DNA of 64,000 nucleotides from contig JACDTU010000017.1 of NCBI GenBank assembly GCA_022376465.1, positions 372,001 through 436,000 of the forward strand, given 5' to 3'. Shown one piece after another: positions 35,016-47,510 of the stretch. Made by a program: the position numbers and the translations under genes. This DNA is from Cubamyces lactineus (Eukaryota; Basidiomycota; Agaricomycetes; Polyporales; Polyporaceae). The notes under the pieces were generated by a model. It was not told the DNA's origin and made no database searches. It was given only the letters and a program-made list of their open reading frames with translations. How positions within the stretch are numbered: position 1 is the stretch's first letter; each line of letters opens with the position of its first letter.

Positions 35016-38000
35016 GGCCCCATGGCCTCCCAGCCTTCGATGGGCTCGCTCAGCTCAGCCACTCGCACATGTGAGATCTAGAAGAGGACACTATGCATAC
35101 ATGTATCAGACATAATACAGCCACACCCCGCTTCCCTTCCACCCATCCTGTCCTGCTTCAAGCCCAACTACGCTTACAGACGTGCATGTACCCCGAAGAG
35201 TACCCCTCAAAACGCCGTCCGTCTTTGCGAGTAAGCGTCAGGCTTCTTGTGCCACCTTCACCGCTGCTTCGCAAAGGGTATTGGTGCCATCATATACCCG
35301 CTCCTGCGCGCCCATAACCCGACAGGCAAGCAATCTCGAGCTGGCGCGATCATGGGCGTGAGCGTGCAGTGCATCTATCCCAATCGTTCTGTTCCGTACG
35401 ATCCACTGCCGCTACGGTTCGTGCTCTCGGCTTCAATCCTTGTGTGCATTCCTAATAACGGGGTCACTATACTCTGGACAGAGGCCGACCTCCATCTCTT
35501 CATGCTAGATTGAATGTGAGTACCGGCCCTCTTACTTCTATCTCCTCAATTCATCTGAAACGTCCCAAGGGTCACATCGTATTATCAGCCCAGCCCCCTC
35601 AAGGCGCCTGCGAGACAAGGCGTTCTGTCGATGCGCAAGGCCAAGATACATCCGTGATGTTGACTGATCGTTCCCTCCTCCGGACCGTTCAGTGATCATA
35701 CTGTCCACAAACGCGTCCTGGTCAGTGCACGCATCGTCCAGCATTCTGCCTCAATGTTCCCCGAAGCACCGCTTCTCCAGGTTCTAACCATCATCAGTGG
35801 AATCAATGGGGTCTCGTAACCTCGAACTCAACTTGTGATCGTGATGGAGTAACACGCAGACGATATTGACCGTGCGAAGCCAACAAGTTGCACGCATCTC
35901 ATCTCATCTTGATCGCGCAGTCAATGGTGAGCAATACAATCACGAAGATATTCATTTGCACATAGATGTCTATTCAGTGGATCTGGGTGATCGCCTCATG
36001 GCATGGCCTCTTTCCTACCGCCCGTCCGATGTGACGCGAAGCCGTCAGTGTCCCCGTGCGTTGCAGGAGCCATCCAGGAGGACGCTAATTCATGCTCTCA
36101 GTATGAAACTACTCACGCACTGGATCGAGCTGTAGTACCTGGTAAGTCAGCTCTACACGCCGTCCGCGCGCATTCCTCGCTCATCTGCCATCCTCTCGCG
36201 AAGCTGACCACGGGCGCATCCTTGTGGACATGAACCTTCAAATGCACTGCCCGCCCGTGTGTTAGACTTCTTGCCACCACCATCACCGTCACCGCAGAAG
36301 CGTCGCCGCGTTCTCGCCACCATGATCCCGTCTGTCCACCAGCGGTGCCCGTGGTACGTGTGCGTATACGCTCTCAACTTGAGGTACGCCGTCCGGAACG
36401 CGCACATGGCGCCTGAACGGCATGCTCTACGGTGTGTACGGCTTATGGTTCATCACTCGGGTCATATGGGTTGATATTATTGCCATACGTAGGAATGAGC
36501 AAGCAGTCAACTCTGAGTTAAGCAGATGAGGGCCTCGCGTCGACCGCGTTCATGTGCGACTTTGTGTATCTGCAGTCCCGCGCAGAGACATTGATCGAGG
36601 TCATCAGAACGACGAATAGTACTGCAGATTGGCGTCAAAACGCGGCCTACACGCTGCACATCACACCCGTCCATTCGCCCAAACAGCCCGACACACATTC
36701 CCCTCCAGGTGACTTCGAGGTCTCACATGCACGCAGCGGACGCAAGCACCGTAAACAGCGTGCTCGTCCGACGCTGTCCAGGCACGCGGGTGGTCGGTAT
36801 ACACGTGCCCGCAACGCGGAAGGCGTCGAGGTGATTGTGATCGGCGCGGGGTCGATTGTATTGCCGGGTTGTGTACTTACGGGCCACGGCGCACGGCGTT
36901 CAAGATGATGCGGGAATGCGGGAACGAGAAGAACGAGAAAACGCCACAGTCGTGCTCCCCCCTCCGAGCTCTTCCGTGCCAGGGCTGCACTTGGCGAGGT
37001 TGACGCGGCCTTCAAGCGTCAACAACGTATGTATGCTGCGAACGCTATGAGGGACCGCCATGGACCGCGCCGGTCTCCGAGCACCCAAGCCCGCATCGCT
37101 AGCCGATGTGTCGAAGATGCGCGCGCCCACCACGCCGACGCCGTGCATTAGTTCGCGACCGTGCGCAATACACCGAACAGCGCGAAAAGCGGACGCGCCT
37201 CCGGCAGAACGGAACGCCCCTACCATCCCCTTCTCCGAAGAAGGACATGACGGTCGGTCCACGGGTCCAGGCTCCGCCACCCCCCTCCCGAGCCCCCGTC
37301 GTGCAATCCTCATTGCGGCATCGGCGATCGCGCGATGCGCGAGAACGCTGAGCCGGATAGGATAGGCAGATCCGGGGTAAGGCGCACGGCGTGCGCAGCG
37401 TTTCGTCTGCGATATGACGTCCTCATGCTCAACGGTGTGCAAATCAGTGTACCACGGCCTGAAGTACGAGTCATTCGAAGTCTCGACAACGGTGTTGGTG
37501 CGCGTGGTAGATGCGTTACGAGACATCGCAGGGCGTTTGTTCACACAGGACGGCTCATCACCGTCGCGCTTGTGACCCTCGAGACGGGCATCGCGGACGG
37601 CGGGGGCGGCGATAATGACGTTTGTGGGGTATTTCGGGGGTCGGTGGTGAGAAGGAATGCACCAAGGGAGAAACACACAACGCAGATCGACGCGCGATTA
37701 GTGGAAGGAAGACGGCCGAAGGGGATGGCAAACACATCTCGACGCACGTCCAAAGGCCAAGGCACGATGCGGCGACGCTCACATGTTTGTCTGCTCGGTG
37801 ACGACAGGGCGACATGGTGAGAAGACGGCGGGGGAAGTCTGAAGGCGATGAAAAATATGCAGGCGAGTGACCTGCAGGTGGAAATAGCCTTTGCGCAGGT
37901 GATGGCTTAACCGAGGTTTGCCCTCGTGCCGATGCTTCTTTGCGAAGGCTAACGCGGGTCGAATTCCTCAAGGAAGGCTCCGTCCCAAGGAGCGAGAAGG

Positions 38001-39046
38001 GACGACGGAAGACGGCGCGCGTCGTCCATGGGACGGGAGCTGGTGGAGGTGGTGGGAGTAACAAGGTTAAGGAACGGGGGCAGCGACTGTGCTGATCAGC
38101 CATGCCGAATATGGCAGGAGGCCGCGATCGTCCTTGCGGAGGAGGCCATATCGGCGTCGCCAGGAGGCAATAAGAGTGCAAGAACGCGAAGAAGAGGCAA
38201 GACGGATGCGGCGGACGACCCGCGTCCCAGCATGCCTAGCGCGGGCACCGGGACTCTCGCCGGGCGGAGAGGCCAGTACGTGACCATCGCACCGGAGGCT
38301 TTAGCCTATGGGCCGGGACGCCTGCGGCTTCGCGTGTAAACCTGGGAGCCTCAAGTGGTAAAGACAAGCTTGTGGTGGATGGAGCTTGCTTGTCAGAATG
38401 TCGGACGCTCGGGGTGTCGTCGGACGAGCGTGAACATGGGGTCTTTTGCAGGTGCGAAAGCGCGTACAGGCGAAGAACAGGCGAGCAGGTGCAAGGCGCG
38501 TGCGGATGGTTGCAATCGAGGAATGCGCCATTGGCGACGGAGCGAAAGGGGTGCAGAAATTAGCGCAAGGGGGGTGAGAACGTGGGAGAGACGGCATCAA
38601 ACAGCTCGCAGTCCGGGCTCGGGCGTAATTTTACCATCCACGGGCGCGTACGCCGCGACGCGTGTTTACGGAGCTCGCGCGTCGATGACGCCTTGGCAGC
38701 GAGCACGTCCAATGCGGGGTGCTGGACAAGTGCTATGTTATGTTTTCCTGACATTGAAAAGCCGTTTGGACGAGACGAAGGAGAGGCTGGGTTGATGGAT
38801 CAAAGAGGGAGGAGGAAATGATTGGTGGTTGAGCGTAGCCGAAGGGTAGGACCAGAGTGCTCTTTCTGGTATCGCAGGCGGCAAAGAAGCGATATAAGTC
38901 CGCGCCCCTTACCCGTCCCATCTTTTTGAACCCGAACCCCCACCTCCGTCCTCCTCCGCCCATCTCTCGTCCTCCCGACGACGTCCTCCACCCCGCCCCC
39001 AACGCCCTCAACGTCCGGCACGTAGCAAGCCCGCAAAACGACCACC
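35016..39046. other. Gene-poor, partly GC-rich tract (4 kb)
   Basis: 35.0-36.5 kb has only short frames. From 36.5 to 39.0 kb the DNA becomes GC-rich and contains long overlapping frames on both strands, such as 36900-37676 (-) and 37558-38181 (-). These look like compositional artefacts: Arg/Ser/Pro-rich, no domain, no splice chain. A TATA-like GATATAAG at 38891-38898 lies about 150 bases before the bZIP ATG. The tract may include a long promoter and leader of the bZIP gene. Confidence 0.35.
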
Positions 39047-41630
39047 ATGTCGTCCATGCACCTCCCCGCGCTCCACATGTCGCACATCATTGCCCCCGAC
39101 GCGCCCCTGACCTCTCCAATCTCAGACTCCATCCCCGTCCCATGGGACCGCGACCCCGCCCTCGCCGCCCTCTACGACCCCTTCTCGCTCCCGCTCTCCG
39201 CCTCACCACCCGGCGTCATGCCCGGCGCAATGCCAGACACCCGCAAGGTGCTCAGGAGCCGCATGAGCCCCGACGAGTCGTCGGAACAGTGCCTCCCCAC
39301 CCACCAGGTATTCGACTTTGTGCCCGACGCGACGCCCGCGCCGCAGATGAGCAGCGCCGCATCCACGCCCGAGTCGTCCCCCCAGGCGCCGCCGCAGCCG
39401 CTTCCTCAGCGCACGGCATCGCACCACACCTCGTCCTTCTCTGCAGCAGGGTCTCCAGCACCCTCCGCAGGAAGCGTGGTCGTGCCCGCAAAGCGGCCCT
39501 CGGTCGGTCCGACAACGGCAACGAAGAAGGCCCGTGGAGAGCGTATCACCGTCAAGGATTTCGTCCCTCCGGACGTCACCGGACTGAGCAAGCGGGAGGC
39601 GCGTTTGGTCAAGAACCGCGCTGCGGCTTTCTTGAGCAGGCAGCGCAAACGGGAGGAGTTTGAGAACATGGAGATGTGAGTTCCTCTGCTCTGTTTTGCC
39701 CATGCTTCCCAGCCGGCGACTCTGCGTTTTCCTCTCCTCCGCACTGTCTCCACGAGTTTGCAGCGTTCGCAAGGCGGCCTCCCGACATGCTTTGGGTAAC
39801 ACAGGCACGCTTGTGCAATCCCCGAAGGCTTACGGAGGTTCCGACCTTCCCCTGGGCAACCGGGGGTAACATATGTCGACATGCTGCGTGCCATGCGTCA
39901 AGCGATTTCACGTCGCTAGGACGCTTCACTCTTTGCGAGTGCACACACAGTGCGCGTGCATGTGACTTTGAGTCGCTTGTATGCGGCGACAAGGGCCTTT
40001 TGCCCCCTTCTCTTCCCAAGCATCAAGCGACTGGGAGCTGTGTGCGAGAAGAGTTCACGGCGACCGGGGCTGCGCGACGATGTCATAGACGCCCGCATCT
40101 CGATTTTGATTGGCTGCCGCGGCTAACTGTTCCCGAGAGGGCCGCTGGGTGGATATCCTTGCAGGGCCAGCCGGCGAAGATCAGAACACGCTTCCCGACT
40201 GGTGTCTCTCAGGGCAACCAGTGCATGCAGCTGTTCTGATTTGAGTGGGTTCTCTGCGGCTCGGAGCGCCCATCACTTGCAGACAGGAGGCTGTGGCCTT
40301 TGATTCCAGGCCCGTCTTGCCTGCGCTATGCGAACTGCTTCGTGCAGCTTGTAAGGCGCACCATTGCCACGCGTTCTTTGACCGATGTGCTCTCGGAAAG
40401 CGATGTTGACCTAAATTACCCTACAGTCGTGTCGCGGAGCTCGAGCAGGAGAACGCACGTCTCCTCGCGCTCGCTCAGCAGTCGCAATCACAATCACCGG
40501 CGCAGTCCGATCAAGGACTCTTGTCAGAGGTCGAACAGCTCCGGCGGCAACTTGCGGAAACTCAGCAGCGCGAGCGTGAGCTCGCGGCGAAGCTGTCGAG
40601 CGTCCCTGCTCAAGAGGATGCCCCAGCGCGGAAGGCAGATGGTGTCAAGGTGGAGGCGGTCGAGCCGCAGCTGCCGGCGTCGTTGCGCGCGCACAAGGGC
40701 GAGCGGTCTGGGGCGAGTCTGGGACTGATGGTGAGTTTTTCATCTATTCACTGATGTCACTCTATCTCGGGCGGTTGATTGATGCGCTTGTTACAGGTCC
40801 TCCTTTGCGCCTTGCCCACGCTCCTTTCGATGCCCGCACACCACGCGATGTCTAGCAGCGTGTCGTTCAACTCCGCCGCGTCGCATTCGCATTCGCATTC
40901 GCACTCGACGTCGCTTGATATGGCGACGTTCCCGACGAGTGACTACGACTGGAACCTCGGTCTCGGCTCTGGCGCGATGGACCTCGACTTGGCGCCGTCG
41001 TCCCTGGCCTCGGAGGAACGCTCCTCCGAGCCGGAGTTCAAGAAGTTGGAATTCGTCGATGTCGACGCGGAGAAGCTCGGGTTGAGCGGTCTGGATATCT
41101 CGTTCGACGCGAGCGCGGCCAAGGACGGTCGCATCCGCGTGCGCATTCACCCCCCATCGTCTACTGGCACCTCGTCCTCGGCTTCGGAAAACGGCAGCGA
41201 CGGCAGCGCGCAGATCAAAGAGCAAGAGGAAGACCAGGCTATGTGGCACGACGCGGAAGATGACCTCGGTCCGTTCCTCGGCATCGGCGCGAACGACTTC
41301 GACTTTGAGTCGCATGGTCTGCACCCCTCGCTCGACCTGGCCTACCCGCCATCGTCGTACTCGTCGCTCTCGTCCTTCTCCGCATCGTCCTCGCCATCGA
41401 TCGTGTCTTCGCCGACAAGCGCGTTCTTCCCAAGCGTGCCGTCGCCGTCGCAACTGCCGGGCGAGTACGAGTTTGAGCTGGGCAGTGAATACGGGAGCGT
41501 CGGAAGCGGCATGTCGCGCGCAGGAAGCCCGGGTGCATCTGGCTCTGGTCGTCGGCGTGTGCGCATTGCGCTGCGCGGAATGCCAGGGAAAGGCAAAGAG
41601 GGCGGCGAGTGGGAAGTCGAGGTCTGCTAG
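39047..41630 (+). CDS. bZIP transcription factor with hydrophobic segment after the zipper
   Basis: Exons 39047-39675, 40427-40730 and 40797-41630 join in phase to 588 residues. The basic region is SKREARLVKNRAAAFLSRQR, with the expected Asn and Arg spacing, followed by REEFENMEI. The zipper begins RVAELEQENARLLALA after the first intron and continues as LLSEVEQLRRQLAETQQRE. The second junction creates ASLGLMVLLCALPTLLSMPA, about 20 apolar residues that could span a membrane. The C-terminal 270 residues are Ser/Asp/Glu-rich with a His-Ser repeat. This order (N-terminal acidic/Pro region, bZIP, apolar helix, C-tail) recalls ER-anchored factors such as ATF6, though sequence identity to ATF6 is not claimed. 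The first intron is 751 bases with normal GT-AG ends. A one-TM ER factor or an ordinary nuclear factor are both possible. Confidence 0.85.
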
Positions 41631-42088
41631 ACTTCAGTCGACCCTCGTGCATCTCTCTGGCCCTAGTCCCCTCGCTTCTCGGCTGTGACTTGTGTTTCGG
41701 TAAAACGCGCGGTGTCTCCCTTGCGCGGGGGTGCCGGAGGTGCGCTTATGGTTTAAGCTATTCAGGCTTGGTTCCGCCTCTTTTCATGTGTCCCCCTTTC
41801 TATCTCTCGTGATCGCTTGAGCGAACGTGAGCCTTTTATATTCATTTCTTCCCGCCTTTTGTTTTTGTGATTGAAGTCGTACCCTACTCGCTTGTCATAT
41901 GTATCGTTGGCTTTCGTGCTCTCGCGCTCGCCTCTCTTCTCTCTCTCTCTCCCCGTGCAACATATACATATACACATAAAACCCCGTAGCATACAATACA
42001 CATCCCGCGCCCACACGCCGTACACCACTCCCATACACCATACATCGTACAGTCATATACATCCATATCACGCTCTGGCATCGTCACC

Positions 42089-42140
42089 CCCTCCCTACCT
42101 CCCTACCTCCCTCTACCTCCCTACCCTCTCCCTCATCCTC
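42089..42140 (+). repeat. CCTCCCTA-type pyrimidine repeat
   Basis: Imperfect tandem units of CTCCCTAC in a C/T-only-like stretch downstream of the bZIP gene. Simple-sequence repeat, no coding role seen. Confidence 0.6.
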
Positions 42141-43501
42141 CTCATCCCGAAATCAAGTACCGTACATACTCGCGCTGTTCATTGGCTATTATCCCCCCTC
42201 GTATCGTATCATCATACCCCGCCTCGCCGCTTGTCTTTTTTTCTTCCCTGGTTGTTGGTTAGTTCCCCCCACCCACGCCCGCCGGCATATATGCGCCACG
42301 TTTAGAGCGGTGCCGGTGCGGCCGCTGTTTTTCTACACTCTTCTCCTGTCTTCAAGTGCCAGGCTTGCCGTCCGCCTTTATCCCTGGTTCATGAATTCCT
42401 TGACCGTTTGGTCGGTTTGAGTTGGAGTTTGTGGTGTCTCCGTATTTTTTGCCTAGGTTATGATCCGGCGCTCCCGCGCGCTATGTGGGCATGGGCGCTG
42501 GGCAGCACACACTTGTTGTGGACGTCGTCGTTACCCTCCTCTCCGCCGAAAAACACGGTGTCATTATGGATGTATATGTATGGTCTATGGAGTTCTCAGA
42601 CATCAACATTAGACGTATCCTTTCGCTCGTCTGAATCTTCCCCCGCTCAGTCTTGTTGCACAATAGTGTCGTTCAGAGAGAAGAGTATTGGTTTAGTTCG
42701 AAAGCAAGGTTTGGTATGACTCATGGCCAGGCGGTGACACGAAGGCGTAGCACTCCTCAACTGGTCATACTCAGCTGGTCATACGGTGGCTGGTAGTTGG
42801 TGAGTTCGTTCACCCACTGCGGTGAATGTGAGAGTAGATGCTCAAGTCGTCTGCCGCAGCTTCAAATTCGCGCCACTGGCCACGATGCGGTCTTCTCTAC
42901 ATGAAATGCGCAGGGCTCGCTACCCATTGATCAACGCGAAGGTCGTACGCGCGACCGGTGCTTCGAGCTCATAGAAGGGTCCCCACGACTCTCAAGAGCT
43001 CGACAGAACACCGGCGGAGCCACGCTGCGGTAGGATCGTGGTGCTCACCTTGAACGTTACTACGGTCAGCTCGTCATTGAATTGACGGACCTCGACGTCG
43101 ATGCTGCAGTACGAAGACATGGTAGACCGGTTGTGAGTCCTGTCGAAGGATACCGCGGTAGCTGCGGCATCTGCAACTACTGCGGTAAGATCCTTCGATG
43201 CTCTCTGTCTGTTACGAGAGGTGCTCAGGCCGAAACTAGGTTGAGCACCAGGGTAGGGTGGGGTAGTATAAAAGAACGTGGTCTGATACCCTACAGGTCC
43301 TCATCCACTTCACAACCTTTCCCAACTTCCTTCAAACATTGTTCCAGATAGAGAGCGACGTATACGACCTGTCGAGCATTATGCTAGTGTCGGTTTCCCC
43401 GGGCCCAACATTGTCTTCTTGATCTGTACCCTCCTTTCTCCTCCCTGAGGTATGTTGCGCTCCAGCATTCAAAGATGTGCTTCAGCTGACGGAACTCTTT
43501 G

Positions 43502-43533
43502 CAAGTATTCGGCACCCAAGTATTCGGCACCCA
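43502..43533 (+). repeat. Short tandem duplication
   Basis: The 15-base unit AAGTATTCGGCACCC occurs twice in direct succession. It lies in a tract with no supported gene. Confidence 0.6.
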
Positions 43534-45740
43534 TGCGCATCATGATATGCTTCAAACCAGTTTTACCAGTCAAACCAGTCGATGTTCGTAGCGAAAGAAT
43601 GTCGGTCTGTATTCTCATCTCACTACAACGCAGACTCGGAGCGCTGGCTGACGACTTTGATTCATTTGAATCTTGGATGCTATGGACGGATGATTTCGTT
43701 GTCCTTTGGAGATGCAGCACCTTTAACAGTCCTTACCCGATACAAATTGCGGCACATCACGCATGTGCCGAGTACCATAAAACAAATAAACAATGGGTTC
43801 CGTGTATGCCTACCTTTCTTTGGTGAGGAGGGAGATTGAGCAGTCCCCTCAACCTGGCCATGGATTCAACGGCTGGTGGTTGTTCGATACACTCTGTGTG
43901 ACCGACACTTGGTGGAAACCACCGGGAAGAACTTGGGGGTAAAAATAGTGATTTTCGAGGCATTTACGGTGTATAGTCATCCGTTCGAGATTATTAGCGC
44001 TGGTGTATTTTCAACCATTTATGCAGTATCCCAATGCGACATTTTTCAACCTTATTTTGCAACAATCACCACGTTTGCCTAGCTGAACAAAGTGATGACT
44101 ACCCCCACCTTTTACGTCGCTTTCCCTCTGCTTTATAATGGTGAAATCCTCATAAATAGGCCTTATAATTCACTACTTTACTGCTCTACATCAGGGTCCG
44201 TTCACGCTAGCTGCATTTAAATACTAGGTGTTATAAACGTGCTGTAGACAAATAATACACAGTATTAGTACTACAGGAAACTCGTAGGGGCCTAGAGGAC
44301 GAGCGAGGGAGAGCCGGGATGGTACAAGACAGGGGTGTACGTGTCACTGCCATACCAACACAATGTCGACAAGCAACAGTCTAGAACATAGATGGAGTCA
44401 CAGTGCGTAGTACAGCAGGAGGTACTAAGCTCCAGAGACCGTCAGAACGACCGAGGAGTCCGTAGCTGACGCTACTGCTAGATGGCCAAGAGACATAGAG
44501 AGCGCAGGACAAGAAACAATGAGCCAGACAAACCAGCTTCAGGTAGGCGACACCAGCAAGTGTAATAGACGAGAGAGCACGCCGTGAGGGGTAGGCACGA
44601 AGCAGCACTGTCAGACTAAGAATTGGGAGCGGAGGGTAGGCACGACAAGAGCAGGCGAGTGGGCTCGGCAGATAAGGCACTGACTCACTGCAGGCGAGAA
44701 GCTGTTTGAGTCTGCAGTTGCGTATCCCGTATGTTGATCCACTGGCCACAGCAGGAAAAGAGTACCGGAGAGCCAGCGCCGGAGCTCAGACCAACGGGGT
44801 CAACATGCTAGATCTAGGACCCAGAATCACGACACAGACGGCGAGCAAGACGGGGCGAGCAACACCAGGACAGCGAGAAACCAGCAAAGGAGCACTGCGA
44901 TGGGGGCGACGGGACTGCGGCGAGAGCTAGAAAGAGAGGCATGGGCGCACACATAGTATACGTAGTCGACGACAGAAACGCGATCGACAAGTCCGTTTGC
45001 TGCTGGCACGTCCCTCCTGGCGGTGTCATTATTTGGAGGTATTTGGGTTGTGGCTGCATTTGGACAGGCGCCAGTGGGGGGCAAAGCGTTAGTATTTTCT
45101 CCTACTTATGCCAGTGAACTCTAAGGTGGTTATCATCACCACGTTATTCAACACCCCCACTTAACCCCTACTTTGCCTGGTGATCGGTGTGTTTCACCAG
45201 ATAAAATCGTAGCGCCTACCACTTCCCAGGCGCACAGTGACAAGTATACTTGGGTATGATTATCTCCGAGTCGTCAGGCGCAAAGGGACAAACCTCGAGG
45301 TTGGAGCCATTGCTTGTGCGGAAGCTGTCTTTGCCTTCAGTCCTCAAGTCGTCTATTCAGAAATCAATGTTTCTCTTTGCAATCACTATTCTCAACGCGT
45401 CTTCTGTCGCATGCCCAGCGACGTCCCCCAAGTGACACACTTCTCAACAGCGTGCCTTGGAGCCTCGGAATCAGTCGCACGCCGCGTCGAGCAGTAGCGT
45501 ATCGAGTGCCGTCGGATTTGCCATGCACGTTTCTCCGTTCGTGGAAGCGTTCTCACCATCTCACCCCTCAACTCCTAGAAAATCCGTCCTGCCGCACGAG
45601 TGCCATGGCTCCGAGTCGCTGGATAGACGGATATAGGTGTGCGTATCACACGCGCGCTGATTCCCGAGCGGCGTCCGTGTCCTGTGTGAAGGAACGGCTT
45701 GAAAGTGACGAACTTCTGAACCTGGAAAGGCTGGGAGCGA

Positions 45741-45914
45741 CCTGTAAGCGACACAAAGAGAGTCTTCAGTCTGTGAGCGAACGACTCTATTGCATAATAC
45801 AAGTACCTGTAAGCGACACAAAGAGAGCTACAAGTACTTGGTAAGTAACTGCATATAAAGGCATAGGCAATGAAGGAACTTACTCTTCAGTCTGTGAGCG
45901 AACGACTGAAGAGT
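45741..45914. repeat. Interleaved short direct repeats
   Basis: CTGTAAGCGACACAAAGAGAG occurs near 45741 and again near 45808, and CTTCAGTCTGTGAGCGAACGA near 45764 and again near 45887. The two families alternate within 170 bases, suggesting one duplication of a unit of about 70-120 bases. Confidence 0.6.
45882..45914. repeat. Perfect 11-bp inverted repeat (hairpin)
   Basis: ACTCTTCAGTC (45882-45892) and its exact reverse complement (45904-45914) flank an 11-base spacer. It overlaps the second copy of the direct repeat at 45764; only this copy has the second arm complete. Confidence 0.75.
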
Positions 45915-47510
45915 AGGGGCGAAGAATGTCCTCCTTATATACTGAGAGAGGAGTGCCATGAGTAAGCGAAGAAAGGAGGCATGTGATCCCTATGTACGAT
46001 GAGTAAGACCATGGTGCGAGTATCGCAACATATGGTGTCATAGATATAGAACCCTCTGGAAGGATCCGTAGCAGTGTAGAACGCAACGGAAAGATGGAGG
46101 GAATGAAAGAATGTCCAACTACAGTACGTACACTGAGCAGTCCATAAAAGGAATAAAGTCCATGCTGTGCGCGTTGTAGGCGCCACAGCCACAAGGTCCA
46201 CATTCCCGGTCCGGCACAGCCGACAACCTGGAAGTTCAACAGAAAGGGCACATGGAGTTGGTGAGGTGCGCGAGGAGAGGAAGAGTGTATGAATAGGCGT
46301 AAAAGGATGTAAGGGAAGGATGAGAGGGGGGAGTGGAGGCGCGTGTTGGGACATACAAGGACGTGCGTACCCGGATGGCGGGATCCACGGTCGCCGACAC
46401 CGTGCTCAGGATACAGTGTGGGCGTGCCGTCGATCTGTGGCTTGTGTCGTGTACCGAGGACGGAATATACTAGTACACCGCCAGTCAGATACATACCTAC
46501 TCCCTAGAAATCCTTGCGTACCATGCGTACCAGCCGATGGTATATTCATCCCGTCGAAAGCAGCCGCACAAGACCATGTAAACCACAACCGACAGCTGCA
46601 GTCTCAACGATCCCACCTGAACCCACTGGCAACCGACGAGATCAAGGGAAGCAGCACCCCAGTCCTCAGCCCTCAGCTGCGTCCAAGAACGCCCCCCAAC
46701 GAGCCCGAGCCTCGACACGGAGCTCTCGTGATGTGAAAGTTGAACCTCCGCATACAAAACCGCAGGGCGCTCCGATTTGACTACGGCCTGCACCGCGAAA
46801 TGGAGTCGCGTAGGGAAACTCGGTCCGCTCACGCCTCGGATACGCTGATGCGGGGATGCAGAATCAGCTGTTGAACGTTGAACTTCGAAGCGAGCGGTTC
46901 ATTCCTCCTGTCTTCCTGTGAAGTTGATGCCTGACGTGCAGACTCAGACTGAGGCTAGAAATTGAAGACATGCTGCACTGCCACACGATAGCGGGGACGC
47001 GTAGGAGTAGCAGTGCTCGTGCAAGCTGGAAGTAATTCGTCAGCCAAAGACACAACTGCAGAGAGCGGAGATACACAACTAACAAGACAAGACGCACCTC
47101 ACACATCTGAAAGCGAGAGATGGCGAGGACGAACGGGAAGCTAGAGATGAGAGGTGTCCAATTACGCAAACTACACTAAAAACCACCATACGCGTTGGTC
47201 GATACATTGTCATTAAGAGCCGTGAGCCTACCGCCCGGCCGTCTATTGTTCGATTCCGTGCATGCGCCCGCTGCCAAGACCTACAAGAAAGGGCAGGCTC
47301 GCGACATCGTGTAGCTGCCTGGTTTGTACATTGCACATTGGCGTGTGCGCGTGCGCGTATGTGTACCGTGCGACACCGTGGGAGCACGCGTGGGTATGCG
47401 TGTGGCTGACCACAGGTTCGAGAGGCCTGAGCGAACACGCGCTTCAGCTAACTGGTAGCTCGTATTGAGCAACCCGATGCTGCTCAAATCGACGCGAAGA
47501 CCCAAGCCGG

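Larger units (their letters stand above)
41631..47510. other. Large gene-poor region (5.9 kb)
   Basis: No supported gene. 41.6-42.3 kb is the 3' flank of the bZIP gene and is pyrimidine-rich. 43.0-44.3 kb is more AT-rich and includes TATAAAAG at about 43268 followed by a CT-rich leader-like stretch but no convincing protein. 44.3-47.2 kb is purine-rich on the plus strand, so the opposite strand shows long, apolar-looking frames (for example 45880-46494) that I do not accept as genes. Short repeats and one strong hairpin occur here. It may be decayed mobile DNA, but no transposase or reverse transcriptase motif is visible. Confidence 0.4.

Noticed and set aside
36900..38181. Long minus-strand frames of 258 and 207 codons
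   Set aside because: GC-rich DNA with overlapping frames on both strands, Arg/Ser/Pro composition, and no domain or splice-linked exons.
39676..40426. HAC1-like non-spliceosomal intron in the bZIP gene
   Set aside because: The boundaries are normal GT and AG with a usual donor, and no paired loop structure typical of IRE1 cleavage is evident.
45882..45914. Hairpin as CRISPR unit or bacterial terminator
   Set aside because: No regular array, no T-run, and the genome is eukaryotic.
45880..46494. Minus-strand frame of 204 codons with apolar stretches
   Set aside because: It arises opposite a purine-rich strand, begins within no clear promoter and ends in the repeat-hairpin segment; no family signature.
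47248..47257. tRNA B-box-like GTTCGATTCC
   Set aside because: No A box at the right distance and no cloverleaf can be folded from the flanks.
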